DNA of 64,000 bases from Lachnospiraceae bacterium (GCA_022769665.1 JALEIR010000036.1:20952-84951), one strand, 5' to 3'. Shown: positions 46,357 through 56,800, numbered from the stretch's first letter. Notes: generated by a model not told the origin, from the sequence alone. Made by a program: numbers and translations.

Positions 46357-46941
46357 ATGCAGTTAAAACGTTTATTTTCCTCAGTTTATGCAAAAGGAAC
46401 AGAGCAGTATTTGAAAACGCAAAAAAGATACGAAGTTGCACGTACTGTTCTGTACTTTGGGATATCCATATCTCTGTTTATCGCCGGCTATCTTCAGACC
46501 AAATCCAGAGTGAATCTTTTAACTGTTGTAGCGGTTCTTGGATGCCTGCCTGCAAGTAAAAGTGCTGTGAATGCTATTATGTTTCTACGCTATAACGGTT
46601 GTTCCACTCAGGCGGCAGAAGAGATTAAGAATCATTCCGGCAGCTTGAAATGTCTTTTTGACTGTGTATTTACATCATACAAAATAAATTTTTGCATCAG
46701 CCATTTAGCTGTGAGAGGAAATACGATATGCGGATTTACGGAAGACGTGAATTTCAAAGAAAGTGAGTTTTATAAGCATATTCAGGAAATTTTAAAATCA
46801 GACGGTCATAAGGAAGTTACCGTAAAAGTATTTAACAATTTGTCCAAATACATAGATCGTTTAAGTCAAATGAACGCGCTGGAAGCGGATGAGGAAAAAT
46901 CACAGGCGATTATTGAAACATTAAAAAGTGTCATGTTATAA
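46357..46941 (+). CDS. Hypothetical protein with two membrane helices
   Basis: Protein of 194 residues, not recognised. After a basic start (QLKRLFSSVYAKGTEQYLKTQKRYE) come two hydrophobic segments (~29-46 and ~53-75). A cytoplasmic-type domain follows, with cysteines at CLFDCVF and INFCISHLAVRGNTICGFTED, and a helical end (LSKYIDRLSQMN ... IIETLKSVML). ATG 46357 follows AAAGGA. The gene lies between ygiQ and a RluA-type synthase with short gaps, so it is likely cotranscribed. No motif points to a function. Confidence 0.7.
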   Translation: MQLKRLFSSVYAKGTEQYLKTQKRYEVARTVLYFGISISLFIAGYLQTKSRVNLLTVVAVLGCLPASKSAVNAIMFLRYNGCSTQAAEEIKNHSGSLKCLFDCVFTSYKINFCISHLAVRGNTICGFTEDVNFKESEFYKHIQEILKSDGHKEVTVKVFNNLSKYIDRLSQMNALEADEEKSQAIIETLKSVML

Positions 46942-46956
46942 GTAAGGAGATCTTAC

Positions 46957-47985
46957 ATGCAATCAGTGATTATTAGCAGCAACCAGGCGGGGCAACGTCT
47001 TGATAAATTTTTACATAAATTTATGCCGGAAGCCGGAAACGGTTTTCTCTATAAGATGCTTCGAAAAAAAAATATCACTTTAAACGGGAAAAAAGCGGAA
47101 GGTTCAGAAATACTTTCACTGGGGGATACCATAACCTTCTTCTTTTCTGAAGAAACATATCAAAAATTTACCGGTCTTTCTACCGAAGCCGGGGAAAAAT
47201 GTTCAAAAGAAAGTATTTCTCTTTCCGAATATAAAAATGCATATGACACTCTTCACGGAATAGAGATTATTTACGAGGACGACAATATTTTGATTGCCAA
47301 TAAACCTACGGGTATTCTTTCGCAAAAATCCGGGCGAAAAGACGTCAGTCTCAACGAATGGCTGATTGGATATCTTCTTTCAAGGAATCCCGGCTTTCAG
47401 GCTGAGTTAAATACTTTCCGCCCTTCCGTTTGCAATCGTTTGGATCGGAATACCAGCGGTATTGTTTTGTGCGGAAAATCACTTGCGGGCTCTCAATACC
47501 TAAGTAAATGTATTAAGGAACGTAGTATTGCCAAATTCTATCGAACCGTTTGCGTTGGCAATCTTAATCAGGATGCATCCATAAAGGGATATCTGGTAAA
47601 AGATACAGTCAGAAACAAGGTATCTGTTTTTGGAACACCGGATGATTTTAACAAGCAGGACGCCATTGAAACAAAATATCATCCCATTGCTCTTAAGAAT
47701 AAATACACTTTTCTGGAGGTAGAACTGATTACAGGAAAAACCCATCAGATTCGTGCACATCTTGCAAGTATCGGTTGTCCCCTGATTGGTGATTACAAAT
47801 ATGGGAACAGAAAAACAAATGATTTATTAAAAGAAAAGTTTCAATTGAATTATCAGCTTTTACATGCATACAGAGTTGTATTTCCCGAATGCAGACAAGG
47901 TATTGGTGCAACATTAAGTAAAAAGGAATTTTGTGCGCCATATCCCCAAGAATTTCGTAAAATTTTAGCTGAATTGGGATTTTGA
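46957..47985 (+). CDS. RluA-family pseudouridine synthase (RluC/RluD-like)
   Basis: Protein of 342 residues. An S4-like domain (AGQRLDKFLHKFMPEA, SDTITF region) spans ~1-75. The catalytic domain carries NRLDRNTSGIVLCGKS (~150-165; the Asp of HRLDxxTSG, here NRLDR), IIYEDDNILIANKPTG and LITGKTHQIRAHLASIGCPL. The first motif residue is Asn instead of His, as in several RluC-type clostridial proteins. Targets are likely in 23S rRNA. AAGGAG precedes the ATG. recU follows after 19 bases. Confidence 0.9.
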   Translation: MQSVIISSNQAGQRLDKFLHKFMPEAGNGFLYKMLRKKNITLNGKKAEGSEILSLGDTITFFFSEETYQKFTGLSTEAGEKCSKESISLSEYKNAYDTLHGIEIIYEDDNILIANKPTGILSQKSGRKDVSLNEWLIGYLLSRNPGFQAELNTFRPSVCNRLDRNTSGIVLCGKSLAGSQYLSKCIKERSIAKFYRTVCVGNLNQDASIKGYLVKDTVRNKVSVFGTPDDFNKQDAIETKYHPIALKNKYTFLEVELITGKTHQIRAHLASIGCPLIGDYKYGNRKTNDLLKEKFQLNYQLLHAYRVVFPECRQGIGATLSKKEFCAPYPQEFRKILAELGF

Positions 47986-48004
47986 ATATAAGAGAGGCGT
48001 TTTC

Positions 48005-48541
48005 ATGGCTACATGGAATTCCAGAGGATTAAGAGGGTCTACACTGGAGGATATGATAAACAGAACCAATGAAAAATATGCAGAAGCAGGACTTGCATTG
48101 ATTCAGAAAATACCCACTCCGATTACACCGATAAAAATGGATAAAGAACACAGACAAATTACTCTTGCATATTTTGAACAGAAGAGTACTGTAGATTATA
48201 TCGGTGCGGTACAGGGGCTTCCTGTCTGCTTTGATGCGAAGGAATGTGCAACAGATACATTTTCACTGCAAAATATCCATCCGCACCAGGTTGAATTTAT
48301 GAAAAATTTTGAAAAGCAAGGTGGTATTTCCTTTTTCCTGATTTTTTATTCCCATAAGGATGTATTATATTATCTTCCCTTGGAAATGTTGCTTTTCTTT
48401 TGGAACAGAGCCCAAAACGGCGGAAGAAAAAGTTTTCGGTTTGAAGAATTGAATCCGGCATATATATTACCGAAAAAGCACGGTATTTTGGTTCCGTATC
48501 TTGACATTCTTCAAAAGGATCTGGATGACAGAGAAGATTAA
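48005..48541 (+). CDS. recU: Holliday junction resolvase RecU
   Basis: Gram-positive resolvase of 178 residues that cuts junctions moved by RuvAB. The restriction-endonuclease-like core shows SRGLRGSTLEDMINRTNEKY, QKIPTPITPIK, KSTVDYIGA and the catalytic segment VCFDAKECA (Asp, Glu/Lys). The stalk and C-terminal strands follow (HQVEFMKNFEKQGGISFFLI). Slightly shorter than B. subtilis RecU (206 residues). The his operon promoter starts immediately after its stop codon, so it probably ends its own transcript or reads into his. Confidence 0.9.
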   Translation: MATWNSRGLRGSTLEDMINRTNEKYAEAGLALIQKIPTPITPIKMDKEHRQITLAYFEQKSTVDYIGAVQGLPVCFDAKECATDTFSLQNIHPHQVEFMKNFEKQGGISFFLIFYSHKDVLYYLPLEMLLFFWNRAQNGGRKSFRFEELNPAYILPKKHGILVPYLDILQKDLDDRED

Positions 48542-48542
48542 C

Positions 48543-48571
48543 TTGACAGGACTGCATTCTTCCGATATACT
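48543..48571 (+). promoter_or_regulatory. Near-consensus his operon promoter
   Basis: TTGACA and TATACT are separated by exactly 17 bases, immediately after the recU stop. Transcription would begin near 48578, just before a perfect palindrome. Confidence 0.85.
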
Positions 48572-48586
48572 ACTTTTAGTTTATTT

Positions 48587-48610
48587 CGCTACCATGGTAG
48601 CATGGTAGCG
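48587..48610 (+). promoter_or_regulatory. Palindrome upstream of hisZ, probable operator or 5' hairpin
   Basis: Arms CGCTACCATG and CATGGTAGCG form a perfect 10-bp inverted repeat around GTAG. Inside it, CTACCATGGTAG (48589-48600) is itself a 12-base palindrome. It sits about +10 to +33 relative to the predicted start of transcription and has no T tail. The position fits a repressor operator; TrpR-like histidine regulators are known in Firmicutes, but the binding motif is not asserted here. A 5' UTR hairpin is the alternative. Confidence 0.65.
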
Positions 48611-48638
48611 TGCTAAAGCATATGAAAAGGAAATGAAT

Positions 48639-49769
48639 ATGAGTAAACAGTTATTACATACTCCGGAAGGAGTAAGAGATATCTACGGAAATGAATATCT
48701 GAGGAAACAGGAAGTAGAAAACAGACTTCACGCGTATATGCATTTGTACGGTTATGAGGATATCCAGACCCCTACTTTTGAATTTTTCGATGTGTTTTCA
48801 AAAGAGATAGGAACAACTCCAAGCAGAGAGTTATATAAATTCTTTGACAAGGAAGGAAATACTCTTGTATTGCGGCCCGATTTTACGCCCTCCATTGCCA
48901 GATGTGCTGCAAAGTATTTCTGTGATGAGTTGATACCGTTACGTTTTTGCTATGTTGGGAATACCTTTACCAACACTTCAAATCTACAGGGGAAATTAAA
49001 AGAATCTACCCAGATGGGTGCTGAATTAATCGGTGATTCTTCTGTAGAAGCAGATGCGGAGATGATAAGCCTTGTAGTGAAATCCCTTCAAGATATCGGA
49101 TTGCAGAGATTCCAGATATCTATTGGGGAAGTAGAGTATTTTAAAGGACTTTGTGAGGAAGCAGGCTTAAACGAAGAAACAGAAATGAATTTGAGAGCTT
49201 GTATTTCCGGTAAAAATTATTTCGCTGCCCAGGAGCTTCTAAAGGAACGAGATGTAAACGAACCTTACAACAGCCGTCTGTTAAAGATTGCCGATATGTT
49301 TGGAAATATGTGTTCTCTCAGTGAGGCAAAAACTATGGTAAACAATAAACGTTCCCTGGATGCCATTCAACGGTTGGAAAAGCTGAATGAAGTATTAAAG
49401 GCATACGGTGTGGCTGAATATATCTCTTTTGATCTTGGATTGTTGAGCAAATATAAATATTACACGGGTGTCGTTTTTAAGGTATATACCTACGGAGTAG
49501 GTGACGCAATTGTCAAAGGCGGAAGATACGATAATTTATTGAGCCAATTCGGTAAGGAATCACCCGCTGTAGGATTTTGTATGCTGATTGATAATATTTT
49601 GGAAGCACTTTCCAGTCAAAAGATCGAAGTGGTACCTAACCCTGTATCAGTGCAAAAAATATATTATAATCAAAGTAATTTTTCCGAAAAGCTTAAAGAA
49701 GTACAGAAGCTTCGAAATCAGGGGCTTGCTGCCGTATTTATTTCAGATGAAAGCAGAGGAAACGGATGA
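48639..49769 (+). CDS. hisZ: ATP phosphoribosyltransferase regulatory subunit HisZ
   Basis: HisRS-like paralogue without tRNA-synthetase activity, 376 residues, that assembles with short HisG and confers histidine sensitivity. Motifs: LHTPEGVRDIYG, ELYKFFDKEGNTLVLRPDFTPSIAR (class II motif 2 like), QMGAELIG, GLLSKYKYYTGVVFKVY and GGRYDNLLSQFG. The C-terminal anticodon-binding domain of HisRS is missing, as expected. ATG 48639 is eight bases after AAAAGG; an ATG two codons earlier is possible. Its stop overlaps the hisG start. Confidence 0.93.
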   Translation: MSKQLLHTPEGVRDIYGNEYLRKQEVENRLHAYMHLYGYEDIQTPTFEFFDVFSKEIGTTPSRELYKFFDKEGNTLVLRPDFTPSIARCAAKYFCDELIPLRFCYVGNTFTNTSNLQGKLKESTQMGAELIGDSSVEADAEMISLVVKSLQDIGLQRFQISIGEVEYFKGLCEEAGLNEETEMNLRACISGKNYFAAQELLKERDVNEPYNSRLLKIADMFGNMCSLSEAKTMVNNKRSLDAIQRLEKLNEVLKAYGVAEYISFDLGLLSKYKYYTGVVFKVYTYGVGDAIVKGGRYDNLLSQFGKESPAVGFCMLIDNILEALSSQKIEVVPNPVSVQKIYYNQSNFSEKLKEVQKLRNQGLAAVFISDESRGNG

Positions 49770-50425
49770 TGAGTGACGACAGATACCTGACTTTTGCACT
49801 TGGAAAAGGAAGATTGGCCAATAAGACGCTGGAACTTTTTGAGCAGATTGGAATTACCTGTGAGGAAATGAAAGATAAAGATTCCAGAAAACTTATTTTT
49901 GTTAACGAAGAATTGAAACTTCGCTTTTTTCTGGCGAAGGGTCCGGATGTTCCTACTTATGTAGAATACGGAGCTGCGGATATCGGTGTCGTAGGCAGAG
50001 ATACAATACTTGAAGAGAACAGAAATGTTTATGAAGTTCTTGATTTAGGCTTTGGCAAATGCAGAATGTGTGTATGTGGTCCTGCTTCAGCTAAAGAGCT
50101 TTTACTTCATCATGAGAGAATACGGGTAGCCAGCAAATATCCAAGCATAGCAAAGGATTATTTTTATAATCAAAAATATCAGACTGTTGATATCATTAAA
50201 TTGAATGGTTCTGTTGAACTTGGTCCGTTGGTAGAGTTGTCTGATGTTATTGTAGATATTGTGGAAACCGGCTCTACATTAAGGGAGAACGGTCTTGAAG
50301 TTTTGGAGGAAGTATGTCCTCTTTCCGCAAGAATGATTGTCAATCCCGTCAGTATGCAGATGGAGCAGGAACGAATCAAACATCTTGTAAATAAAATACG
50401 TGCAAAGCTGGAGGAACAAAAATGA
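49766..50425 (+). CDS. hisG: ATP phosphoribosyltransferase, short form HisG
   Basis: First step of histidine synthesis, joining ATP and PRPP. The 219 residues correspond to the short form that lacks the C-terminal regulatory domain and depends on HisZ. Visible: LTFALGKGRL, DVPTYVEYGAADIGVVGRD (~70-90), and the PRPP loop DIVETGSTLRENGLEV (~167-182). Overlaps of four bases with both hisZ and hisD (ATGA) show tight coupling. Confidence 0.95.
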   Translation: MMSDDRYLTFALGKGRLANKTLELFEQIGITCEEMKDKDSRKLIFVNEELKLRFFLAKGPDVPTYVEYGAADIGVVGRDTILEENRNVYEVLDLGFGKCRMCVCGPASAKELLLHHERIRVASKYPSIAKDYFYNQKYQTVDIIKLNGSVELGPLVELSDVIVDIVETGSTLRENGLEVLEEVCPLSARMIVNPVSMQMEQERIKHLVNKIRAKLEEQK

Positions 50426-51711
50426 GAATTGTAGAGCTTTCAAGGGAGACAAAACAAAGTATTCTAAATGATTTATTAAAGAGAAGTCCTAATCATTATT
50501 CCCAATATGAAGCAACCGTCAACGAAATTATCGCCAAAGTAAAATCAGAAGGAGATACGGCTCTCTTTGAGTATACCCTGAAATTTGACAAATTTGTTTT
50601 GAATACAGAAAATATCCGTGTTACAAGGGAAGAAATAGAAGAAGCCTACGGGAAACTTGACAGCGCGCTGGTTGAGGTTATCAGGAAATCAGCTGAAAAC
50701 ATAAGAAGTTTTCACATGAAACAGCTTCGCAACAGCTGGTTTGATGCCAAAGAGGACGGCACGATACTCGGTATGAAAATCACACCGATTGCCAAGGCAG
50801 GTGTATATGTTCCCGGCGGTAAAGCAGCCTATCCTTCCAGTGTATTGATGAACGTAATTCCTGCAAAAGTAGCAGGTGTATCCGAAATCATTATGACAAC
50901 CCCTCCGGGCGCAGACGGAAAAATTAATCCCGGAACTTTGGTAGCCGCAGATATTGCCGGTGTAGATACGATATATAAAGTCGGTGGTGCCCAGGCAGTT
51001 GCCGCGATGGCTTTCGGAACTGAATCCGTTCCGAAGGTAGATAAGATAACCGGTCCCGGCAATATCTTTGTTGCTCTGGCCAAAAAGGCTGTATACGGTT
51101 ATGTAAGTATTGATTCTATCGCCGGACCCAGTGAAATCCTTGTATTGGCAGACGATACCGCAAATCCCAGATACGTGGCGGCGGACTTGCTTTCCCAGGC
51201 AGAACATGACGAACTGGCAAGTGCTATTTTAATTACTACATCAAAAGATTTGGCTCAAAAAGTATCGGAACAGGTAGATTTGTTTGTGAAACAACTTTCC
51301 AGATCGGAAATCATGCAAAAATCGTTGGATAATTATGGATATATATTGCTTGCCGAAAATATGACCGATGCGATAGATGCCGTAAATGAAATTGCTTCCG
51401 AGCATCTTGAAATACTTACCGCAAATCCTTTCGAAGTTATGACTAAGGTAAAAAATGCAGGCGCCATTTTTATGGGAGAATATGCATCAGAACCTCTCGG
51501 AGACTATTTTGCCGGTCCTAATCATATTTTACCTACCAACGGTACGGCAAAATTCTTCTCACCGGTAAATGTTGATGATTTTATCAAGAAAACAAGTATT
51601 ATTTCCTATTCCAGAGAAGCTCTTGAGAAAGTACATAAAGATATTGAAAAATTTGCGGAAAGCGAAGGCTTGACTGCACACGCAAACAGCATTAAAGTTA
51701 GATTTGAATAA
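50422..51711 (+). CDS. hisD: Histidinol dehydrogenase
   Basis: Zinc enzyme catalysing the last two oxidations to histidine, 429 residues. Landmarks: GVYVPGGKAAYPSSVLMN (~125-142), KVGGAQAVAAMAFGT, GPGNIFVALAKK, DSIAGPSEILVLAD, zinc-binding QAEHDELASA (~260), catalytic EIASEHLEI (~325) and YFAGPNHILPTNGTAKF. Everything expected is intact. Start overlaps hisG by four bases; hisB follows after 41 bases. Confidence 0.96.
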   Translation: MRIVELSRETKQSILNDLLKRSPNHYSQYEATVNEIIAKVKSEGDTALFEYTLKFDKFVLNTENIRVTREEIEEAYGKLDSALVEVIRKSAENIRSFHMKQLRNSWFDAKEDGTILGMKITPIAKAGVYVPGGKAAYPSSVLMNVIPAKVAGVSEIIMTTPPGADGKINPGTLVAADIAGVDTIYKVGGAQAVAAMAFGTESVPKVDKITGPGNIFVALAKKAVYGYVSIDSIAGPSEILVLADDTANPRYVAADLLSQAEHDELASAILITTSKDLAQKVSEQVDLFVKQLSRSEIMQKSLDNYGYILLAENMTDAIDAVNEIASEHLEILTANPFEVMTKVKNAGAIFMGEYASEPLGDYFAGPNHILPTNGTAKFFSPVNVDDFIKKTSIISYSREALEKVHKDIEKFAESEGLTAHANSIKVRFE

Positions 51712-51752
51712 TTTGTATATAAGCTGCAACAGCAGCGGAACAGCGAGGGAAT

Positions 51753-52367
51753 ATGGGCGAAATTTACAAAAGTAATCAGCAGCAAAGATTTTGTGAAATC
51801 AGCCGTAAAACGAAGGAAACAGATATTTGTATCAGTCTGAATCTGGATGGTACGGGTAAATCCGAAATTTCTACCGGAATCGGATTTTTTGATCACATGC
51901 TGGAAGGTTTTTCAAAACATGGTTTCTTTGATTTGTACTGTAAAGTGAAGGGCGATTTACAGGTAGACGGTCATCATACCGTTGAAGACACCGGTATTGT
52001 ACTTGGGCAGGCTATTGCTAAGACGGTAGGTGATAAGAAGGGAATATGCCGATACGGTTCCTTCATTCTTCCTATGGATGATGCGCTTGCACTATGTTCG
52101 ATAGATTTATGCGGAAGGCCGTATCTGAATTTTGATTGTAATTTCCCTGTCGAAAAAGTTGGCGATTTAGATACTGAACTTGTTCGCGAATTCTTTTATG
52201 CGGTATCTTACAGCGCCGGTATGAATCTGCATATAAAAATGCTGGATGGTTTGAACGCACATCACATGATTGAAGCCATGTTTAAAGCTTTTTCAAAAGC
52301 ACTGGATGCTGCAGTACGCTACGATTCCCGTATTAGTGATGTTTTAAGTACAAAAGGCAGTCTATAG
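51753..52367 (+). CDS. hisB: Imidazoleglycerol-phosphate dehydratase
   Basis: Monofunctional HisB, 204 residues. Manganese-binding motifs FFDHMLEGFSKHG (~45-57), VDGHHTVEDTGIVLGQA (~72-88) and NAHHMIEAMFKAF (~170) are present, with LDGTGKSEISTGIGFFDHM at the start of the fold. It converts imidazoleglycerol phosphate to imidazoleacetol phosphate. RBS GCGAGGGAAT. It lies between hisD and the HisIE fusion gene (10 bases). Confidence 0.95.
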   Translation: MGEIYKSNQQQRFCEISRKTKETDICISLNLDGTGKSEISTGIGFFDHMLEGFSKHGFFDLYCKVKGDLQVDGHHTVEDTGIVLGQAIAKTVGDKKGICRYGSFILPMDDALALCSIDLCGRPYLNFDCNFPVEKVGDLDTELVREFFYAVSYSAGMNLHIKMLDGLNAHHMIEAMFKAFSKALDAAVRYDSRISDVLSTKGSL

Positions 52368-52377
52368 GAGTTGAGAT

Positions 52378-53664
52378 ATGATAGTCAAAAAGTTTGTACC
52401 CTGTATTTATTTATATCATGAACATGCGGTAAAAAATCTCGCCGATACTTCTGTTGTGGAAACAGACCCTCTTCGTCTTGTTAAACTTTATAATGAAAAC
52501 AATGCAGATGAGTTGATCGTATTCGATATGTCCGAAGATGATGCGGAGCATGAAGCAGCACTAGATATTTTGAAAGGAATCTGCAGTCTGGCTGAAATGG
52601 ATGTTATAGGCGCCGGAAATGTAAAGCGGATGGAGGATATAAAGAAGCTTCTTTATGCCGGCTGTCGACGTGCTGTCCTTGATTATGAGAAAGAAGAAAA
52701 TATCAATATTACAGAGGAAGTATCCTTAAAATTCGGTGCTGACAAAATTCTTGTCTCATACAATGATCCAAAAGTGATTTCAGACCATAAAGAACTGATT
52801 GATAAATATGTTTCTTCTCTTATTTTGATGAACCCTCATCAAATCAGAGAAACAGAAGAGATAACCGATTTACCGTTTTATGTTCAGATTAGTCAGATTG
52901 CATTGAATAAACTGATGGAAATTCTATCCTATAATCAGGTATGCGGTATAACAGGGAATACAATCAATGATAATTATAAGGAGATTCTTTCCCTAAAGAA
53001 TCTCTGCAAGGAAAACGGTATTCAGGTTGAAACCTTTGAAGCGGCATACAAATGGAGTGATTTTAAGCTGAACAATGACGGCATGGTGCCGGTAGTGGTA
53101 CAGGATTACAGAACACTGGAAGTCTTGATGGTAGCTTACATGAACGAAGAAGCATACAATTATACTATTTCAACCGGTAAAATGACCTATTTCAGCAGAA
53201 GCCGAAAACAGCTTTGGCTGAAAGGAGAGACAAGCGGACATTATCAATATGTAAAAAGTCTCACAGCAGACTGTGACATGGATACCATTCTTGCAAAGGT
53301 TTCGCAGGTCGGCGCTGCTTGTCATACAGGTGCAAGAAGCTGTTTCTTCAATGAGATAACAAAAAAGGATTATGAGGAAATTGATAACCCGCTTCAGGTA
53401 TTTGAAGAAGTGCTGGATGTTATTAAAGACAGAAAAGTTCATCCCAAAGAAGGCTCTTATACAAACTATCTCTTTGACAAGGGAATTGATAAAATCCTGA
53501 AAAAGCTGGGAGAAGAGGCAACAGAAATTGTAATTGCTGCCAAAAATCCGAATTCAAACGAAGTAAAATATGAAATCAGCGATTTCCTTTATCATATGAT
53601 GGTACTTATGGTAGAAAAGGACGTAAGTTGGGAAGAAATTACTACAGAATTAGCAAATCGATAA
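52378..53664 (+). CDS. hisIE: HisF-like pseudo-domain fused to HisI and HisE
   Basis: Protein of 428 residues in three parts. Residues ~227-325 are HisI (phosphoribosyl-AMP cyclohydrolase): [48 protein letters not shown]. Residues ~335-428 are HisE (phosphoribosyl-ATP pyrophosphatase): [25 protein letters not shown]. The N-terminal ~220 residues align in pattern with HisF/HisA barrels ([37 protein letters not shown]). The catalytic Asp near the start is replaced (PCIYLYHEH for PCLDVxxG) and the glycine-rich GGGI loop is altered. It is probably a non-catalytic barrel. This matters because no hisA, hisF, hisH or hisC is nearby. Confidence 0.9.
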   Translation: MIVKKFVPCIYLYHEHAVKNLADTSVVETDPLRLVKLYNENNADELIVFDMSEDDAEHEAALDILKGICSLAEMDVIGAGNVKRMEDIKKLLYAGCRRAVLDYEKEENINITEEVSLKFGADKILVSYNDPKVISDHKELIDKYVSSLILMNPHQIRETEEITDLPFYVQISQIALNKLMEILSYNQVCGITGNTINDNYKEILSLKNLCKENGIQVETFEAAYKWSDFKLNNDGMVPVVVQDYRTLEVLMVAYMNEEAYNYTISTGKMTYFSRSRKQLWLKGETSGHYQYVKSLTADCDMDTILAKVSQVGAACHTGARSCFFNEITKKDYEEIDNPLQVFEEVLDVIKDRKVHPKEGSYTNYLFDKGIDKILKKLGEEATEIVIAAKNPNSNEVKYEISDFLYHMMVLMVEKDVSWEEITTELANR

Positions 53665-53690
53665 ACAATTTTGCCAATACGATATTACAT

Positions 53691-53723
53691 AAAAAAGCTG
53701 CCAATATATTGGCAGCTTTTTTT
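53691..53723 (+). terminator. Terminator of the his operon
   Basis: GCTGCCAA pairs with TTGGCAGC around TATA; A run before, seven T after. The palindrome is perfect. Confidence 0.95.
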
Positions 53724-53850
53724 ATGCATGACTCTATATAACACTTTATCAAATTATGAAAGAAAAGTCTAGTATTATTTTTCATTTTTTGTATACTTAT
53801 ATTTACAGTTCATGGACTATTACTTACTATTTACATAGCGGGAGGGATAC

Positions 53851-56800
53851 ATGAAGCACACTGACAGAGAATCAGAAGAGCAATATTTAAAAGAAACTGA
53901 ACAGGTAATTGAGAGTAATCTGGAGAATTACGGAAGAGAAGTTACCCGCATGCAATCCGAAATAGATGAAATGCTGGAACATTATCATGACAATGATGTA
54001 GAGCTCTGGACAATTCTGAACAACACCATTACGCTGAATGAACACATGAAGCGCAATCTGGAACGCAATGAGAAGGCAAAACACAAACCTTACTTTGGCA
54101 GAATTATTTTTCATGATGAGACTTTAGACAAAGAGGAATCTTTATACATCGGAAAAGGAGGTATTTCCAAAGACAATACTCATTGGATGGTGGTCGATTG
54201 GCGTGCCCCTGTTGCAAATGCATACTACGAGAACGGTCTTGGCAAATGTAGCTATGTAGCCCCCGGGGGGAAAGAACTGCCTATTGAACTACAGTTAAAA
54301 AGAACATTTGAAATTGAAGACGGAAATCTTTTGGATTACTTCGATACAGAGGTTATTGCAAATGATGAACTTCTGATGAAATATCTTTCCAGGAATAAAG
54401 AAGCTGTATTAGGCGAGATTGTTGCAACAATTCAAAAAGAGCAAAATGAAATCATCCGTAAATCGCCTTATCATAACATTATTGTCCAGGGTGTAGCCGG
54501 CTCCGGAAAAACCACAGTTGCCATGCACCGGATTTCCTTTATCCTCTATAATTACAAAGACCGTTTTAAACCGGAAGATTTTTATATTGTCGGAAGCAAC
54601 CGTATTTTGCTGAACTATATAACCGGAGTCCTTCCTGATTTGGATGTATACGGTGTCAGACAAATGACCATGGAACAGCTCTTTATCAGGCTTCTTTACG
54701 AAGATTGGGATGACAAAAAATACAGCGTCTGCTCTGCAGCCGGAACCAAAAATATTATAAAGGGAACAGAACAATGGTATTTTGATCTGGAAAAATTTAT
54801 ACGTGAACTGGAACGAAACACTATCCGCAAGGAATCTGTTTTTTTGAATCCAAGACAATTTGTGGAAGGAGTCCAAAACGGAAAATCCGGGATTTTCGAC
54901 AAAAGAGAAGATGACAAAAAAGCAGGAGTGTCTCCAAAACTTATTCAGCTTATAGACAGTTCTGCAGTAGAACGCTATATTACGCAGAACCCTTATATAT
55001 CCATACAGAGCAAAATTAACATGCTTAATGAGCGCCTGCTGGTAAAAGTGAAAGATGAGTTTATCGGAAAAGGCGTCACCTATACAGAGGAGGAGCGCAA
55101 GGCTATTCTGAAGGCTTACAGAGGCTATTACGGCAACACACAATGGAAGAAATCAATCTATGAGTTGTACACGGAATTTTTGTTATTACAGCGCAGCAAA
55201 GGGATTGATGTGGACATTCCAACCACCTCATTTGATGTATACGACTTAGCGGCTCTGGCTCTGCTTTATAAACTGGTTAAGGAGACCGAAGTAATCAGCG
55301 AGGCTCACCATATTGTCATCGACGAAGCCCAGGATTTCGGCATGATGGCATATCTCGTTTTATACACTTGTATTAAAGATTGTACCTATACTGTCATGGG
55401 AGATGTTTCTCAAAACATTCATTTCGGCTACGGTTTAAGTGACTGGGAGGCGTTGCGCAGACTATTACTAACAAATTCAATGGATTCCTTCGGTCTGTTG
55501 CGAAAAAGCTACAGAAACACGGTAGAAATATCCAATTTCGCAACAAATATTTTAAGACATGGAAGCTTTTCCATTTATCCCGCAGAGCCTATTATCCGTC
55601 ATGGAAAAGAAGTGGAAGTAGAGGAGCAGAAAGGAGTTTCGGACAATCATTTTGTACAACGAGCTGCCGAGATTTTAAGCAACTGGCAAAAAGAGGGTTA
55701 CGATACCATAGCTGTTATTTGCAGAGATAAAAAGTCCGCGCAGATTACTGCAACACATCTTTCACAGTATATTGACATAATGGAAAGTGATTTGGATAAA
55801 GTAAATTTCGGAAACGGAATTCTTGTCCTTCCAGTTGAGTATACAAAAGGTCTGGAATTTGATGCAGTTCTTATCTGGAATCCAACGAATGAGGATTATC
55901 CTACAGATGACGGTAATGCAAAGCTTCTTTATGTTGCTGCAACCCGTGCTCTTCATGAACTTCATGTACTATATCGGGAAAATCTTACCGGGCTTATTGC
56001 CGACCCGGTGGCGGAAGAAAAAAACACTGTATTCATTGAAGAAAGAAAATCTGATCAAGTAGATTACGCGAAGAAACCGGATTATCAGCCTCTCGCTTCT
56101 CCAGTGAAACCTAGAGTAAAAATAACTTCAAAGGTGATTATTACTCAAAACCAACCATCTTCATCATTGCAAAACAGTTCCCGGAAACCCTCAACGGACG
56201 ATACGATAAAGCCGATATCTGCAAAAACAGCCGTATACAAGCCAACTGCTTCCAAAATATCCTTTGGTGATATGCCGGTCACAGAAAAGCTTCGTCCTTT
56301 AGGGCATGCCAAAATTAATCTTTCTGTCCGGTGGGTATCAAAACAGCCGGATGGCCTTTATCTTCAAAGTCAGTATGGCACCATGCGTATCAGCCCGGTA
56401 AACGGCAACATTATACGTATCACCTTTTCAAAGGGTACTAAGTTGATTGAAGGTACACACCCTCTGATTTCTGTTAATAAGGTTGAGAAGAACTGGAAAT
56501 ACCGTGACAACGGAAAAGCCATTGAGCTTACCACCGGAGAAGTATCTGTCAGAGTAGATAAGACATACGGCTCCATCGCTTTTCTTGATTCAAAAGGAAC
56601 GCTTCTTCTTGAAGAAAGGAAACAGGAAAGCCGAATTTTGGAAAGCGGACGTAATTTTCTATTCATGAATTGGCAAAAAGGAGAGCAGTTGTTTGCCATG
56701 GGGCCGGAGGGACAAGGGGCTTTGAAGCTTCGTGGCAGCGCATATTATATTTCAACGGAGGATGCACTTCCTTTTCTGATGTCGGATAAAGGCTATGGAA

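Noticed and set aside
48542..48638. T-box before hisZ
   Set aside because: Too short, and no T-box sequence or antiterminator; only a simple palindrome is present.
54409..55143. Minus-strand frame of 244 codons within the HelD-like gene
   Set aside because: Antisense shadow; amino acid composition (Phe/Cys-rich) is not protein-like.
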